Assembly: GCA_029259605.1 (NCBI GenBank)
Contig: JAJDEV010000020.1
Coordinates: forward strand, 1-55,203
Direction: 5' to 3'
From: Planctomycetota bacterium
GTDB taxonomy: Bacteria > Planctomycetota > UBA1135 > GCA-002686595
DNA length: 55,203 nucleotides
In this document: positions 8,851-18,895 of the stretch, in pieces
Layout of the letters: each line of letters begins with the position of its first letter
How positions within the stretch are numbered: position 1 is the stretch's first letter
Notes under the pieces: model-generated
What the model saw: only the letters and a program-made list of their open reading frames with translations
Told to the model about the DNA's origin: nothing
Database searches by the model: none
Program-made: the position numbers and the translations under genes

Positions 8851-10074
8851 ATGGATCCGCTGCACGTCACCCTTTTGGTTCTCCTCGGCCTGGCGATCGT
8901 CGCCCTGACCAAATCGGCGCGCGATCGCGCGCGGCTCACCGTCGAACGCGATGTCGCGGTCGCGCGGCTCAGCGACGCCGAGGTCATGCGCACGGGCTTT
9001 CGTGCGGTGGCGGGCGAGGTGCTGCAGAGCTCGACGAGCGAGTTCCTCAAGCTCGCGAACGAGACGCTCAACGCCAAGGAGGCCAACGCGAGCAAGGAGT
9101 TCGACCAGCGCAAGACGGCGGTCGACGAGCTGATCCGTCCGCTGCAGAAGGCGATCGAGGAGACGCGCAACCAGCTGCAACGCTCGGCGCAGGACTCGGC
9201 CGGGCTGCGCGAGCACGTCATGCGCATGACGAAGAGCAACCAGAACCTGCGCAGCGAGACGAGCAAGCTGTCCCAGGCGCTGCGCAAGCCCAACGTGCGC
9301 GGGCGCTACGGTGAGATCCAGCTCGAGCGCGTCGTCGAGCTCGCCGGCATGCGCAGCTACTGCGATTTCACGTCCCAGGAGTCGCTGCGTGACGCGGACG
9401 GCAAGCTACAGAAGCCCGACCTCGTCGTGCGCCTGCCCAACGGCCGCATGGTCGCCATCGACGCGAAGACGCCGCTCGACGCGTACATGGACGCGCTCTC
9501 GACCGACGATGTCGCGGAGCAGGAGGAGCGCCTCGATCGCTACGCGCGCAACGTCGCCGAGCAGGTGACGAAGCTCGCTAACAAGGAGTACTGGACGAAC
9601 TTCGAGGGTTCGCCCGAGCTCGTGGTCATGTTCATTCCGGGCGACCAGCTGGTCGACGCGGCGCTCGAGCGGCGGCCCGAGCTGATCGACCTGGCGGCGC
9701 AGAGCAATGTCGTCATTGCGAGCCCGTCGACGCTCATCGGACTGTTGCGCGCGATCCACGTCGGGTGGCGCGAGCGCAACCTGACCGACAACGCCGAGGA
9801 GCTGTTCCGCGTCGGCCGCGAGCTGCACAGCCGCGTCGCGATCGTCGTCCAGCGCGCGTCCAAGCTCGGCGATTCGCTCGAGAGCGCGCGCAAGAACTAC
9901 AACCAGTTCGTCGGCTCGGTGCAGACGCGCCTGATTCCGGCCATGCGCAAGTTCGAGGCACAGGACGCGCGTTCGACGAAGACGATCGAGCCGCCGTCGC
10001 TGCTCGAAGAGGAAACGCGCAAGTTTACGCCGCAGGAATTGGTCGACGACACGCTGACGCCCGTCGAGCAGTGA
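8851..10074 (+). CDS. rmuC: DNA recombination protein RmuC family
   Basis: 407 residues. An N-terminal membrane-anchor helix (about 5-20) is followed by a long coiled coil (about 25-150) and then the RmuC nuclease-like core: VRGRYGEIQLERVVELAGM, PDLVVRLPNGRMVAIDAKTPLDAY, with the restriction-endonuclease-like D...(D/E)xK arrangement around the IDAK motif. RmuC limits inversions between short inverted repeats in Escherichia coli. It begins 35 bases after the EAL gene and overlaps nothing; a small membrane protein follows after 8 bases. Confidence 0.9.
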   Translation: MDPLHVTLLVLLGLAIVALTKSARDRARLTVERDVAVARLSDAEVMRTGFRAVAGEVLQSSTSEFLKLANETLNAKEANASKEFDQRKTAVDELIRPLQKAIEETRNQLQRSAQDSAGLREHVMRMTKSNQNLRSETSKLSQALRKPNVRGRYGEIQLERVVELAGMRSYCDFTSQESLRDADGKLQKPDLVVRLPNGRMVAIDAKTPLDAYMDALSTDDVAEQEERLDRYARNVAEQVTKLANKEYWTNFEGSPELVVMFIPGDQLVDAALERRPELIDLAAQSNVVIASPSTLIGLLRAIHVGWRERNLTDNAEELFRVGRELHSRVAIVVQRASKLGDSLESARKNYNQFVGSVQTRLIPAMRKFEAQDARSTKTIEPPSLLEEETRKFTPQELVDDTLTPVEQ

Positions 10075-10082
10075 GCGCTGCG

Positions 10083-10331
10083 ATGCGTCGCAAACTGGGC
10101 TTCGGACTCATCGCGCTCGGCCTGCTGACGATCGTCGGCGCCGTGCTCTACGTGCTCGAGGAGGCCAACGGGCCCGGTACGGGTCCGAAGACCTTCGCCG
10201 AGCGGCGCAGCTACGACATGGTCAAGGAATCGATGCACGAGACGTTTCCGAGCGCGTTCGCGGTCGGAGTCGTCGGGCTCGGCGTCGCGCTGCTTGGCGG
10301 CCGCCTGACGCGAGCACGCGCGACCCGCTAG
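10083..10331 (+). CDS. Small two-helix membrane protein, unknown
   Basis: 82 residues with two hydrophobic helices, about 5-24 (LGFGLIALGLLTIVGAVLYV) and 58-76 (SAFAVGVVGLGVALLGGRL), joined by a charged loop. I do not recognise a family. It starts 8 bases after rmuC and ends 10 bases before the Lon-like gene, so it is probably translated from the same transcript. The ATG at 10083 begins the first helix; the frame is open much further upstream but only as shadow of rmuC. Confidence 0.62.
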   Translation: MRRKLGFGLIALGLLTIVGAVLYVLEEANGPGTGPKTFAERRSYDMVKESMHETFPSAFAVGVVGLGVALLGGRLTRARATR

Positions 10332-10341
10332 AATCCTTCGC

Positions 10342-12810
10342 ATGACGGAGGAAGCGAAGCTGCGAGAGAGTCGCACGGCGGACAAGGCACGGGTCGACAC
10401 GGCGGCGCTGCGGTGGATGTGCGATGCAACCGCGCTCGACTTCGAGACGACGAACGACATCGAGCCGCTGCGGAGCATCATCGGGCAGGACGACGCGCTC
10501 GACGCGTTGCGCTTCGGACTGGAGATCTTCGCGCCCGGCCAGAACGTCTTCGTCCGCGGGCTGACCGGTACGGGGCGCATGTCGCTCGTCCGCAACGTGC
10601 TCGAGACGATCCAGCCGGCGTGCCCGCTCGCGTCCGACTACTGCTACGTCGCGAACTTCGAGCGCCCGCGCGAGCCGCGCCTGCTCACGTTGCCGCGCGC
10701 GCGCGGCTTCGCGTTCCGCGACGCGCTCGACCGGTTGATCGAGTTCTTGACCAAGGAGCTCGAGCCCGCGCTGAACACGGACCAGATGCGCAGCCGGCGC
10801 CGCGTCGTCGACGCCGCGTTCGAGGCCGAGGCGAAGGCGATCTCCGATCCGTTCGAAGCCGAGCTCGCGGCCGCCGCCCTGACCATGGTGTCCGTGCAGG
10901 TGGGCAGCGGGGTGCGCCCCGCGATCCTGCCGTTGATCGACGGCACGCCCGCGCCGCCCGAGCGCATCCAGGAGCTGCGCACGGAAGGCAAGCTCGACGA
11001 CGCGACGTTCAAGCAGCTCGAGGAGAAGATCGCGGCCTTCGCCGAAACGCTCGAAGCGGTCGCGGTCCGGATGCGCGACGCCAGCAGGAAACACACGGAA
11101 GCGGTACGCGAGCTCGTTCGCGCCGAGACGCGCCTGCTCCTGACCGCCGAGTGCGATGCGATTCGCAAGGAGTTCCCGACCGACGTGATCAGCGCGCACC
11201 TCGAAGCGATCGTCGAGGACGTGCTGCGTCACGGTGTCGAGCGCCTGTTGGAGCCCGGCGGGACGCGCCGCTATCGCGTCAACGTCGTGCTCGGTCACAA
11301 GGACGACGAGCCGTGCCCGATCATCGTCGAGAACGCGCCGACGCTCGCGAACCTGCTCGGCACGGTCGACCGGCGCGTCCTGCCGGAGGGATCGGTCGCC
11401 TCCGATCACCTGATGATCTCGGCTGGTTCGTTGCTGCGCGCCGACGGCGGCTATCTGATCCTCGAGGCGCGCGAGCTCCTGCGTGAACCCGGCGCGTGGA
11501 CCGTGATGATGCGTTCGCTGCGCACGCGCCACTTCGAGATCGTTCCGGCCGAACTCGGCGGGCCGTGGAGTCCGCAGACGCTCAAGCCGGAACCGATTCC
11601 GTTGTCGGTCAAGGTGATCCTGATCGGCGACCCGGGGCTCTACTACGCGCTCGACGCGCGTGACGCGGACTTCCCGCACCTGTTCAAAGTGCTCGCCGAT
11701 TTCGATTCGTCGATCGAGCGCTGCAACGACGGCGTGCGAGCGTACGCCGGACTCTTCGCGCGCATCGCCCTGGACGAAGGGCTACCGGCGTTCCACCGCG
11801 ACGCGATCGCCGCGCTCGCCGAACACGGTGCGCGCGTCGCCGGACACAACAATCGTTTGACGACGCAGTTCGGCCGCCTGGTCGACATCGCGCGCGAGGC
11901 CGCGTTCCTGTCGAGCAAGAAGGCCGAGCCCGTCATCCGGGGCGAGGACGTGCGCGAGGCGATCCGGCGCGGCAAGCGCCGCGGCGACCTGCCGGCGCGC
12001 AAGTTTCGCAAGAGCATCGCCGAGGGCGTGATCCACGTCGCGACGCGCGGCAGCCAGGTGGGGCAGGTGAACGGTATGGCCGTGATCCGCGCCGGTCCGC
12101 TCGTGTACGGCTTCCCCGCTCGCATCACGGCGACGATCGGCGCCGGTCACGCGGGGGTGATCAACATCGAGGGCGAGGCGCAGCTCTCCGGTTCGATCCA
12201 CACGAAGGGCTTCAACATCCTGAGCGGCGTGTTGCGCCACCTGTTGAAGACGCAGCACCCGCTCGCGTTCTCCGCGTCGATCGCCTTCGAGCAGAGCTAC
12301 GGTGGCATCGACGGCGACTCGGCATCGGGCGCCGAGATGTGCTGCCTGCTCTCCGCGCTGACGGACATCCCGCTGCGCCAGGACCTCGCGATGACGGGTG
12401 CGATCGACCAGCACGGTCGCATCCTCCCGATCGGGGGCGCGACCGAGAAGATCGAGGGCTTCTACGATACGTGCTTCGACGCCGGGCTGACGGGCGACCA
12501 GGGGGTCATCCTCCCGAAGTCGAACGTGCGCGACCTGATGCTGCGCGAGGATCTTGTCGAGGCGTGCGAGGCGGGTCGCTTCCACATCTACGCGGTCGAG
12601 ACGATCCACGAGGCGCTCGAGGTGTTCACCGGCGTCGAAGCCGGACGCCACGAAGGTCCAGACGCGGAGTATCCCGAGGGAACGTTGCTGCACCGCGCCG
12701 TCGAGCGCGCCTTCGACTTCTGGTCGTTCGCGTCGACCGCGCCGATCTGGGAAGAGGCCGGTGTGCCCGACACTCCGGACGGGAAGCCCGAGGCCGCGGC
12801 CGACCACTGA
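10342..12810 (+). CDS. Lon-like ATP-dependent protease (AAA_32/LonB type)
   Basis: 822 residues. It lacks the Lon N-terminal substrate domain and has the architecture of bacterial Lon-like proteases with an inserted helical region. Walker A is GLTGTGRM (73-80), the atypical GTGR form found in this family. The C-terminal protease domain carries GDSASGAE with the catalytic serine at 660 and GGATEKIEGF with the catalytic lysine at 703, so the Ser-Lys dyad is intact. The protein should be a cytosolic quality-control protease. The last base of its stop codon is the first base of the next gene's ATG. Confidence 0.9.
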   Translation: MTEEAKLRESRTADKARVDTAALRWMCDATALDFETTNDIEPLRSIIGQDDALDALRFGLEIFAPGQNVFVRGLTGTGRMSLVRNVLETIQPACPLASDYCYVANFERPREPRLLTLPRARGFAFRDALDRLIEFLTKELEPALNTDQMRSRRRVVDAAFEAEAKAISDPFEAELAAAALTMVSVQVGSGVRPAILPLIDGTPAPPERIQELRTEGKLDDATFKQLEEKIAAFAETLEAVAVRMRDASRKHTEAVRELVRAETRLLLTAECDAIRKEFPTDVISAHLEAIVEDVLRHGVERLLEPGGTRRYRVNVVLGHKDDEPCPIIVENAPTLANLLGTVDRRVLPEGSVASDHLMISAGSLLRADGGYLILEARELLREPGAWTVMMRSLRTRHFEIVPAELGGPWSPQTLKPEPIPLSVKVILIGDPGLYYALDARDADFPHLFKVLADFDSSIERCNDGVRAYAGLFARIALDEGLPAFHRDAIAALAEHGARVAGHNNRLTTQFGRLVDIAREAAFLSSKKAEPVIRGEDVREAIRRGKRRGDLPARKFRKSIAEGVIHVATRGSQVGQVNGMAVIRAGPLVYGFPARITATIGAGHAGVINIEGEAQLSGSIHTKGFNILSGVLRHLLKTQHPLAFSASIAFEQSYGGIDGDSASGAEMCCLLSALTDIPLRQDLAMTGAIDQHGRILPIGGATEKIEGFYDTCFDAGLTGDQGVILPKSNVRDLMLREDLVEACEAGRFHIYAVETIHEALEVFTGVEAGRHEGPDAEYPEGTLLHRAVERAFDFWSFASTAPIWEEAGVPDTPDGKPEAAADH

Positions 12811-13400
12811 TGGGTGCGCGGCTTCGAGTTCGTCCGTTGCGCGCGTCGGATTGGAAGACGATCGAGGCGCTCTTCGGCGAGCGCGGCGCGTGTGGCGGAT
12901 GCTGGTGCATGGCGTGGCGTCGGCCGAGTCGCGAGTGGGAGGAGCACAAGGGTGCGTCGAACAAGCGCGCGTTCCGGCGCCTCGTCACCTCGGGTGAGGC
13001 GACCGGCGTGCTCGCGTTCGCCGGCGACGAGCCCGTCGGTTGGTGCAGCGTCGGCCCGCGCGCGGTGTATCGCTCGCTCGAGACGAAGCGCTCCCTGAAG
13101 GTCGACTGGGACGAGCACACCTGGTCGATCACGTGCTTCTTCATCCGCAAGGAGCATCGCGGTCAGGGCGTGGGCACCCGGTTGCTCGCCGGCGCCGTGG
13201 ACCTCGCGCGCGCGCACGGCGCGAAGCGCGTGCAAGGCTACCCCGTCGTCCCGACCAAGGGCTTTGGCGGCAAGCTGCCCGGCGCGTTCGCGTGGACCGG
13301 ACTCCCGTCCATGTTCGAGCGCTGTCGCTTCGAGCCGCTGGCCGACGCGCCGGGCAAGCGACCGATCTTCGAACGCCGATTGCGGCCGAAACGCGGCTGA
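12810..13400 (+). CDS. GNAT-family N-acetyltransferase
   Basis: 196 residues. The acetyl-CoA-binding motif A is clear: EHRGQGVGTRLLAGAVDLARAHG. An N-terminal cysteine/tryptophan motif (GGCWCMAWRRP) marks a subgroup of small GNAT proteins of unknown substrate. The start ATG at 12810 overlaps the stop of the Lon-like gene by one base, so translation is probably coupled. The substrate cannot be predicted. Confidence 0.86.
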   Translation: MGARLRVRPLRASDWKTIEALFGERGACGGCWCMAWRRPSREWEEHKGASNKRAFRRLVTSGEATGVLAFAGDEPVGWCSVGPRAVYRSLETKRSLKVDWDEHTWSITCFFIRKEHRGQGVGTRLLAGAVDLARAHGAKRVQGYPVVPTKGFGGKLPGAFAWTGLPSMFERCRFEPLADAPGKRPIFERRLRPKRG

Positions 13401-13493
13401 CGCGGCAAGGAGCGGGTAAGCGCGTCGCGCGGTTTGTCTCTCGCGCCCGAACCGTCGATAGAATCGACACGCTCCGCCAACGTGGGGCGCCGC

Positions 13494-14882
13494 ATGGTCC
13501 TCCCTGTCGCCGCACTCGTGCTGAGCCTCGGGCTCGTTGCTCCCGCGCAGGACGCGCGTCACCGCGGGTCGCCGCTGAGGGACGGCGAGGTCGTCGCGAA
13601 GGGCAAGTACTTCGCGATCCACATGCACTACGACGACCGCGCGGCGGCCGAGAATGTGCTGCCGCTCGTCGAGGCCGCTTGGCCGCTGACGATGGAGTTG
13701 CTCGGGACGACCGATGCCCCCGCGCCGGACTGGCCGATGGCCGTCCATGTCTATCCCGACAAGGATGCGTTCGCAGAGGTCGAAGCGTGGCTGACGCGCG
13801 GGTACTTCCGGGACACGGAGTCGTTCTCGCACTGGGACTCGCGCACGGCGCACGTCGCGCTCGCGCCGCCGTTGTCGTCCGCGGCGCGCAGCGACGTGTT
13901 GGTCTCGAACCAGACGCGCGAAGTGTTGCTGCACGAAGCCGCGCACCTGTCGCTGTACTCGGTCGTGCCGACCTACCGTTGGCACCCGACCTGGTTCGCG
14001 GAGGGCTTCGCGATGACGGTCGAGCTCGAGCTTTCGCGGCGCTTCGGACTCGTCGCCGATCCGAGCGAACACCCGCGCTTCTCGACGAACCAGCTGCGTG
14101 CGAAGCGTTTGTGGGAGAGCGGCCGCCTGCCGTCGATCGCCGCCATCCTCGACGAGTCGCTCGCCAGCCTCACGTTCGACGAGAAGTACGCGCTCTGGCT
14201 CGAGTTCTTCCGCGTGCTGCGCGCGCCGGGTAAGGAGCGCAGCTTCCGCAGATTGATCAACGAGATGCGGAGCCTCGGCGGCGGACCCGGAATGCGCGGC
14301 AAGGTGACCGAGTTCATGCGGCGCGAGTACGGCGAGGCCGAGCTCACGCGCGCCCTGAACGAACACCTCGCGTCGCTCGCGTCCGAGTGGGACGAGCAAG
14401 CGCGTTCGCTCGAGACGATGGGGCCCGAGTGGTTGCAGTGCGCGTTCCCGATGATCGACGCGTGCGTGTGGCGCACGAAACGCGTCGCCCAGCCGACGTA
14501 CGCCATCGAGGGTCGCTTCGTCCTGCTCGGCTCGAGCATCGAGCACGGATGGCCGGAGATGCGCGTCCTCCTCGGCCGTTCGCAAGACGAGCACGTCGCC
14601 GTGCGCTTCCGCGCGGGCAGGATCATGGTCACTCGCTTCGACGCGCTCGAGCGTGAGCCGCTCGTCGAGCTCGACGCCCCGTGGCTGACGCGCGGCGAGG
14701 AGTACGCGTTCCGAATCGACGTGAGCAAGCGCGTCATCGACGTCGCCGTCGACGGTGTGCCGCGACTCAACGCGACGGTGCCCAGGGCCGACGCCCCGCG
14801 CGCGGACCTCGAGGGCGCATGGGGACTCGGCGCGATGCGCGGCACGTCGGGCTTCTGGCGCGGCGTTCGACTGCTGCGCTAA
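13494..14882 (+). CDS. Secreted gluzincin-type metallopeptidase-like protein
   Basis: 462 residues with a signal peptide (1-19, cleavage after LGLVAPAQ). The zinc-binding motif HEAAH (147-151) is followed 19 residues after its last histidine by FAEGFA with E170, the third ligand expected in gluzincins of the peptidase MA-like/DUF1570 type. The region before it (VYPDKDAFAEV) is typical of these extracellular proteins. The C-terminal 110 residues look like a beta-sandwich binding domain (FRAGRIMVTRFDAL, SKRVIDVAVDGV). The start is set at the ATG opening the signal peptide. The gene is convergent with the minus-strand genes that follow. Confidence 0.78.
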   Translation: MVLPVAALVLSLGLVAPAQDARHRGSPLRDGEVVAKGKYFAIHMHYDDRAAAENVLPLVEAAWPLTMELLGTTDAPAPDWPMAVHVYPDKDAFAEVEAWLTRGYFRDTESFSHWDSRTAHVALAPPLSSAARSDVLVSNQTREVLLHEAAHLSLYSVVPTYRWHPTWFAEGFAMTVELELSRRFGLVADPSEHPRFSTNQLRAKRLWESGRLPSIAAILDESLASLTFDEKYALWLEFFRVLRAPGKERSFRRLINEMRSLGGGPGMRGKVTEFMRREYGEAELTRALNEHLASLASEWDEQARSLETMGPEWLQCAFPMIDACVWRTKRVAQPTYAIEGRFVLLGSSIEHGWPEMRVLLGRSQDEHVAVRFRAGRIMVTRFDALEREPLVELDAPWLTRGEEYAFRIDVSKRVIDVAVDGVPRLNATVPRADAPRADLEGAWGLGAMRGTSGFWRGVRLLR

Positions 14883-14891
14883 CGCCTTGAG

Positions 14892-15323
14892 CTAGCGGCG
14901 CGCGGGCTCTTCGGCCCGCGCCCACGCCCGCGCGGACTCGAGGTCACCGAAGATCTCGACTGGCCAGCCCTTCCCGCGAGTCTCCCGCTTGTAGATTCGC
15001 GCGAGCTCCACGAGCCGCTCGTCGCGCACGACGATCGCGAGCCGAATGCGTCCGTTCGTGCGCGCGGCGGCGTTGTCGAGGGCGGCGAAGATCTTCAGCT
15101 CCTTCGGCGCGAGGAGAACCTCGGTCGCGTCGAGGAAGTCGGCGACGTGGTAGCGCATGTCGTCGAAGCGGCGGTCCCCGTAGACCCGGTCGTTCGACGC
15201 CTTGATCTCGCGCGCCCCCACGACTCCGTGAAAGCGACGATGCAGACCCTTCGGTTCCCAGTGTGATTCGAGCGGCACGGGTCGTTTCTCGGCACGCGCG
15301 CCAGGGCGAGTTGAGCCGAACAC
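14892..15323 (-). CDS. SpoIIAA/STAS-like small protein
   Basis: 143 residues, no membrane segment. The alternating pattern and the ending YKRETRGKGWPVEIFGDLESARAWA resemble SpoIIAA-like (DUF3478-type STAS) proteins, which are cytosolic and have no settled function. The GTG at 15323 is preferred because GGAG lies 5 bases upstream on this strand; another GTG at 15279 is possible. It starts 25 bases after ispG ends, so it is likely co-transcribed. The family assignment is tentative. Confidence 0.6.
   Translation of the reverse strand: MFGSTRPGARAEKRPVPLESHWEPKGLHRRFHGVVGAREIKASNDRVYGDRRFDDMRYHVADFLDATEVLLAPKELKIFAALDNAAARTNGRIRLAIVVRDERLVELARIYKRETRGKGWPVEIFGDLESARAWARAEEPARR
14900..14921. terminator. 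GC-rich hairpin at convergent gene ends
   Basis: An 8-bp perfect stem (GCGCGGGC / GCCCGCGC) around a TCTTCG loop lies at the convergent 3' ends of the metallopeptidase-like gene and the STAS-like gene, inside the last codons of the latter. There is no T run, so intrinsic termination is uncertain; the hairpin could protect transcript ends. Confidence 0.3.
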
Positions 15324-15348
15324 ACCGTCTCCGGTCCCGGGCGTCTGA

Positions 15349-16479
15349 CTAGCCGATCAGCGCGTCGAGCTCGGCCTTCAGGCGCCCGAGGATCTCGTCG
15401 TACGTGAACGCGCCCAGCTCTTCCGGGCCCTTCTTCAGGTTGACGAAGTTCGGGCCGCACCACAGGCCGAGGTCGGCGTCGTCCGTTTCGCCCGGGCCGT
15501 TCACGCGGCAGCCCATCACGGCGATCGTGACGTCGTGTTCTTGCGCGTACTGCGTGAGTTTCTTGACGTCCTGCGCGAGGTCGATGAAGCGCTCGTTCTC
15601 GACGCGCGAGCACGACGGGCAGGCGATGATGTTGAGGCCGTCGAAGAAGTTGGGGGGCACCGAGCGGAAGCGGCCCGCTTCGACGTCGGCGATGATCTGG
15701 CGTCCGACGACGATCTCTTCACCCTTGTCGTCGAACGGAAGCGTGAGCGAAACGCGCAGCGTGTCGCCGATGCCGCGCGACAGGAGCTGCTCGAAGGCGA
15801 TGCGCGTCTTGACGATGCCGTCGGGCGGCAGACCCGCCTCGGTGACGCCGAGGTGCAGCGGCACGTCGGGCCGCGCCTCGGCGAAGCGCACGTTCGCGTC
15901 GATGACGACGCGCGGATCCGAGTCCTTGATCGAGACGACGTAGTCCGCGAAGCCGAGCCGGTCGACGAGCTCGCAGTGCTCGAGCGCCGACTGCACGATG
16001 GCGAGCCCTTCGCCTTCCGCGTTCCCCTCGAAGCGCGCGCGCACATCGGGCGCGACCGAGCCGGCGTTGACACCGATCCGCATCGCCAAGCCGTGCTCCT
16101 TCGCGACGCCGACGAGGTACGCGACCTTGTCCGCGATGCTCTTCGACTTCTCGTGGTGATGCAGGTGCCCGGGGTTGTAGCGCAGCTTGTCGACGTGCGG
16201 CGCGACCTTCTCCGCGAGGCGGTAGTTCTCCTGCAGGTCGACGGAGAGCAGCGCCTTCGTCTGCGCGCGAATCACCGCGAGCGCTTCGACGTCGGCCGCG
16301 CTGTCGACCGCGATGCGCACGAGGTCCGCGCCGGCCGCTTCGAGGATGCGCACCTGGCGCAGCGTCGCCTCGATGTCTTGCGTGCGCGTCGCGGCCATGC
16401 TCTGCACGGCGATCGGCGCATCGCCGCCGACCGCGAGGTCGCGTATATGGATCGTACGGCTTTGGCGGGGGGGGATCAT
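15349..16479 (-). CDS. ispG: 4-hydroxy-3-methylbut-2-en-1-yl diphosphate synthase
   Basis: 376 residues, the normal length of the short bacterial IspG/GcpE. It reduces methylerythritol cyclodiphosphate to HMBPP in the MEP isoprenoid pathway. The N-terminal TIM-barrel start ([20 protein letters not shown]) and the C-terminal 4Fe-4S ligands are visible: CPSC in [15 protein letters not shown] and the third cysteine in [10 protein letters not shown]. The ATG at 16479 opens the conserved region; the frame continues upstream only as antisense shadow of the next gene. It is divergent from the FAD oxidoreductase with 57 bases between. Confidence 0.95.
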   Translation of the reverse strand: MIPPRQSRTIHIRDLAVGGDAPIAVQSMAATRTQDIEATLRQVRILEAAGADLVRIAVDSAADVEALAVIRAQTKALLSVDLQENYRLAEKVAPHVDKLRYNPGHLHHHEKSKSIADKVAYLVGVAKEHGLAMRIGVNAGSVAPDVRARFEGNAEGEGLAIVQSALEHCELVDRLGFADYVVSIKDSDPRVVIDANVRFAEARPDVPLHLGVTEAGLPPDGIVKTRIAFEQLLSRGIGDTLRVSLTLPFDDKGEEIVVGRQIIADVEAGRFRSVPPNFFDGLNIIACPSCSRVENERFIDLAQDVKKLTQYAQEHDVTIAVMGCRVNGPGETDDADLGLWCGPNFVNLKKGPEELGAFTYDEILGRLKAELDALIG

Positions 16480-16536
16480 CGCGTCGGGAGCGTAACGAGC
16501 GATATGGTAGCGTGACCTTCCACTTCCGAAATCAGG

Positions 16537-17832
16537 ATGAAAGCGCAGATCCTCATCGTCGGGGGCGGAGTCATGGGGACGTCGCTCGCGATCAAGACGG
16601 CCCAACGCACGGACGGGATCCACGACCCGGTCGTGTTGCTCGAGCGCTCGGAGATCGGCGCCGGCTCGTCGGGCGCCTCGGGCGCGATCCTGCGGCAGTT
16701 CTACGCGGATCGCATGGTCGCCAGCATGGCGCGTGACTCCCTGCGCGAGTACGCCAGCTTCGAGACTCGCACGGCCCGGCCGATCGGCTTCCGGCGTCCG
16801 GGGGTCCTGATGATGACCGGCCCCGAGCAGGCGAACTTCGAAGCGACGCGCGACCTGCTCCGCGACCAGACGGCCGAGCTGCGCGCGATCGGCATCGAGG
16901 TCGAATATGTCGAGGGCGAGGACATCGCGCGCCTCGTGCCGGGGATGCGCATCGGGCGTGGGGTCGTCGGCGCGTGGGAGCCGCGTGGCGCGGTCGTCGA
17001 TCCGAAACGCACGCTGGAGTCGTTCGCCGGCCTGGCGCGCAGCTACGGCGCGATCACGCGCGTGGGCGTCGCGCTCGAGGAGATCCTCGTCGAGAGCGGT
17101 CGAGTCGTCGGCGCGCGCACGACCGAGGGCATCGTGAAGACCGAGAAGCTCGTGCTCGTTGCGGGTCCGTGGACGCGCAAGATCCTCGCGCAGGTCGGCA
17201 TCGACATCCCGCTCAAGGTCATCACCCCCGAGAACTTCCACTTCGCGCTACCGGACGTCGGGGGCGACGAGGGATCGGAACCGACGCGCCGTAAGGTCGG
17301 CTTCGACATCGCGGACCTGTTCGACATCGGTGGCGAGAACGACGACTTCGACGACGCGGAGCCGCTCGCGCCGCACCCGGTCGTGATCGACTTCGAGCGC
17401 GACTTCTACGCGCGCTGCGAGCCCGATCAGCGTCGAACGCGCGTCGGTCGCATCGACTACGCGAACCATCCCGTGCTCGACGATCCGGATGACATCGAGG
17501 CGCAGGGCCGCGACGAGTTGCGCGCTTGGGCGCGCGACGTGCTCACGAAACGCATGCCCGAGTACGAAGGCCGCGCGGACGCGGGCGATGTCGTGTCGTG
17601 GTACACGCTCACACCGGACGCGCAGGCGGTCATCGGTCCGGCGCCGGGAATCGAGGGGCTCTACCTCGCCGCCGGCTTCTCGGGGCACGGGTTCAAGCTC
17701 GCGCCGGCCATCGCGAACGGACTGACGCAGATGCTGCACGACGAACCCGTGACCGCGTTCGACCCCGCGTTCTTCTCGCCGACGCGCTTCGAAGGCGTGG
17801 CGAGCGATTGGTCCGGATGCTTCGGTCTTTAG
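16537..17832 (+). CDS. FAD-dependent oxidoreductase (DAO family)
   Basis: 431 residues. The N-terminal Rossmann dinucleotide motif [14 protein letters not shown] and the following [18 protein letters not shown] are typical of D-amino-acid/sarcosine oxidase-like flavoproteins. The C-terminal FAD-binding motif [20 protein letters not shown] is also present. Members oxidise secondary amines or amino acids; the substrate here cannot be read. A stretch with many acidic residues (about 250-290) is an insertion relative to short family members. The next gene starts 7 bases after the stop. Confidence 0.88.
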   Translation: MKAQILIVGGGVMGTSLAIKTAQRTDGIHDPVVLLERSEIGAGSSGASGAILRQFYADRMVASMARDSLREYASFETRTARPIGFRRPGVLMMTGPEQANFEATRDLLRDQTAELRAIGIEVEYVEGEDIARLVPGMRIGRGVVGAWEPRGAVVDPKRTLESFAGLARSYGAITRVGVALEEILVESGRVVGARTTEGIVKTEKLVLVAGPWTRKILAQVGIDIPLKVITPENFHFALPDVGGDEGSEPTRRKVGFDIADLFDIGGENDDFDDAEPLAPHPVVIDFERDFYARCEPDQRRTRVGRIDYANHPVLDDPDDIEAQGRDELRAWARDVLTKRMPEYEGRADAGDVVSWYTLTPDAQAVIGPAPGIEGLYLAAGFSGHGFKLAPAIANGLTQMLHDEPVTAFDPAFFSPTRFEGVASDWSGCFGL

Positions 17833-17839
17833 CACGGCC

Positions 17840-18835
17840 ATGATGCACCTCTCGAACCTCACCTCCCTGATCTGCCTCGCCCCATTCGTCGCGGTCCCGT
17901 TCGTCCGCGTTCAGGACGGGCGAGCGACGCAAGACACGCTGCCCGCGATCCTGTCGACCGAAGTGCCGTTGGGTTTGCCCGCCGCGCTCGGCGAGGGGCA
18001 CGTCAGCGACGCGACGCTCGCGCTGGGGCGGCGCCTGTTCTTCGATCCGATCCTCTCGTCCGATCGCACGATCCAATGCGCGTCGTGTCACGATCCCGAG
18101 CACGGCTTCTCGGACGACGAGCCGTTCTCGACCGGGGTGCAGGGGCGCAAGACGCTGCGCAACTCGCCGACGCTGCTCAACCGCGCGCTCGGGTCGTCGT
18201 TCTTCTGGGACGGTCGCACGCAGACGCTCGAGGAGCAGGTGCTCATGCCGATCGAGAACGAGCTCGAGATGGACCTCTCGCTCGACGACGCGGTCGCGCG
18301 GCTCGCGGCCGACGAGTCCTACGTCGCCGCGTTCGGCGCCGCCTTCGGCCAGGGCCCGTCGCGCGAGAAGCTCTCCGTGGCGCTCGCCGGGTTCGTGCGC
18401 CGTCTTTGGCGCGGCGATAGCGCGCTCGACCGTTTTCGCCAGGGCGACCACGACGCGTTCGACGCCGCCGAGCGAGGCGGCCTGTGGTTCTTCGAGAGCC
18501 GTGGCGGTTGCTGGCGCTGTCACACCGGCCCCAACCTCACCGACGAGAACTTCCACAACACGGGCGTCGGCGTCGATGGCGAGGCGCCCGAGCTCGGCCG
18601 CGCGTTCGTGACCGGCATCGACGCGGACCGCGGCGCGTTCAAGACGCCCACGCTGCGCGGCCTTTCGCAAACGGCGCCGTACATGCACGACGGCAGCCGC
18701 GCGACGATCGAGGACGTCGTCGAGTTCTATCGCCAGGGCGGGCATCCGAACGCGTACCTGGACGAGCGGATCGCGCCGCTCGATATGACGGATAGCGATG
18801 TCGCGAACCTCGTCGCGTTCCTACGCACGCTCTGA
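17840..18835 (+). CDS. Di-haem cytochrome c peroxidase / MauG family protein
   Basis: 331 residues with a signal peptide (about 1-25), so periplasmic. Two haem c sites are present: CASCH (80-84) with DPEHGFSDD after it, and CWRCH (224-228) with TGPNLTDENFHNTG after it. The FKTPTLRGLSQTAPYMHDGS motif near the C terminus is typical of bacterial di-haem peroxidases. It should reduce hydrogen peroxide with electrons from small cytochromes, or act like MauG in post-translational oxidation. ATG codons at 17840 and 17843 are both possible starts. Confidence 0.93.
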   Translation: MMHLSNLTSLICLAPFVAVPFVRVQDGRATQDTLPAILSTEVPLGLPAALGEGHVSDATLALGRRLFFDPILSSDRTIQCASCHDPEHGFSDDEPFSTGVQGRKTLRNSPTLLNRALGSSFFWDGRTQTLEEQVLMPIENELEMDLSLDDAVARLAADESYVAAFGAAFGQGPSREKLSVALAGFVRRLWRGDSALDRFRQGDHDAFDAAERGGLWFFESRGGCWRCHTGPNLTDENFHNTGVGVDGEAPELGRAFVTGIDADRGAFKTPTLRGLSQTAPYMHDGSRATIEDVVEFYRQGGHPNAYLDERIAPLDMTDSDVANLVAFLRTL

Positions 18836-18895
18836 CGTCGAAAGCAACGTCGATCCGCGCCCCACGAAACGCGGCGTTCAACGTATCCTTGCGGC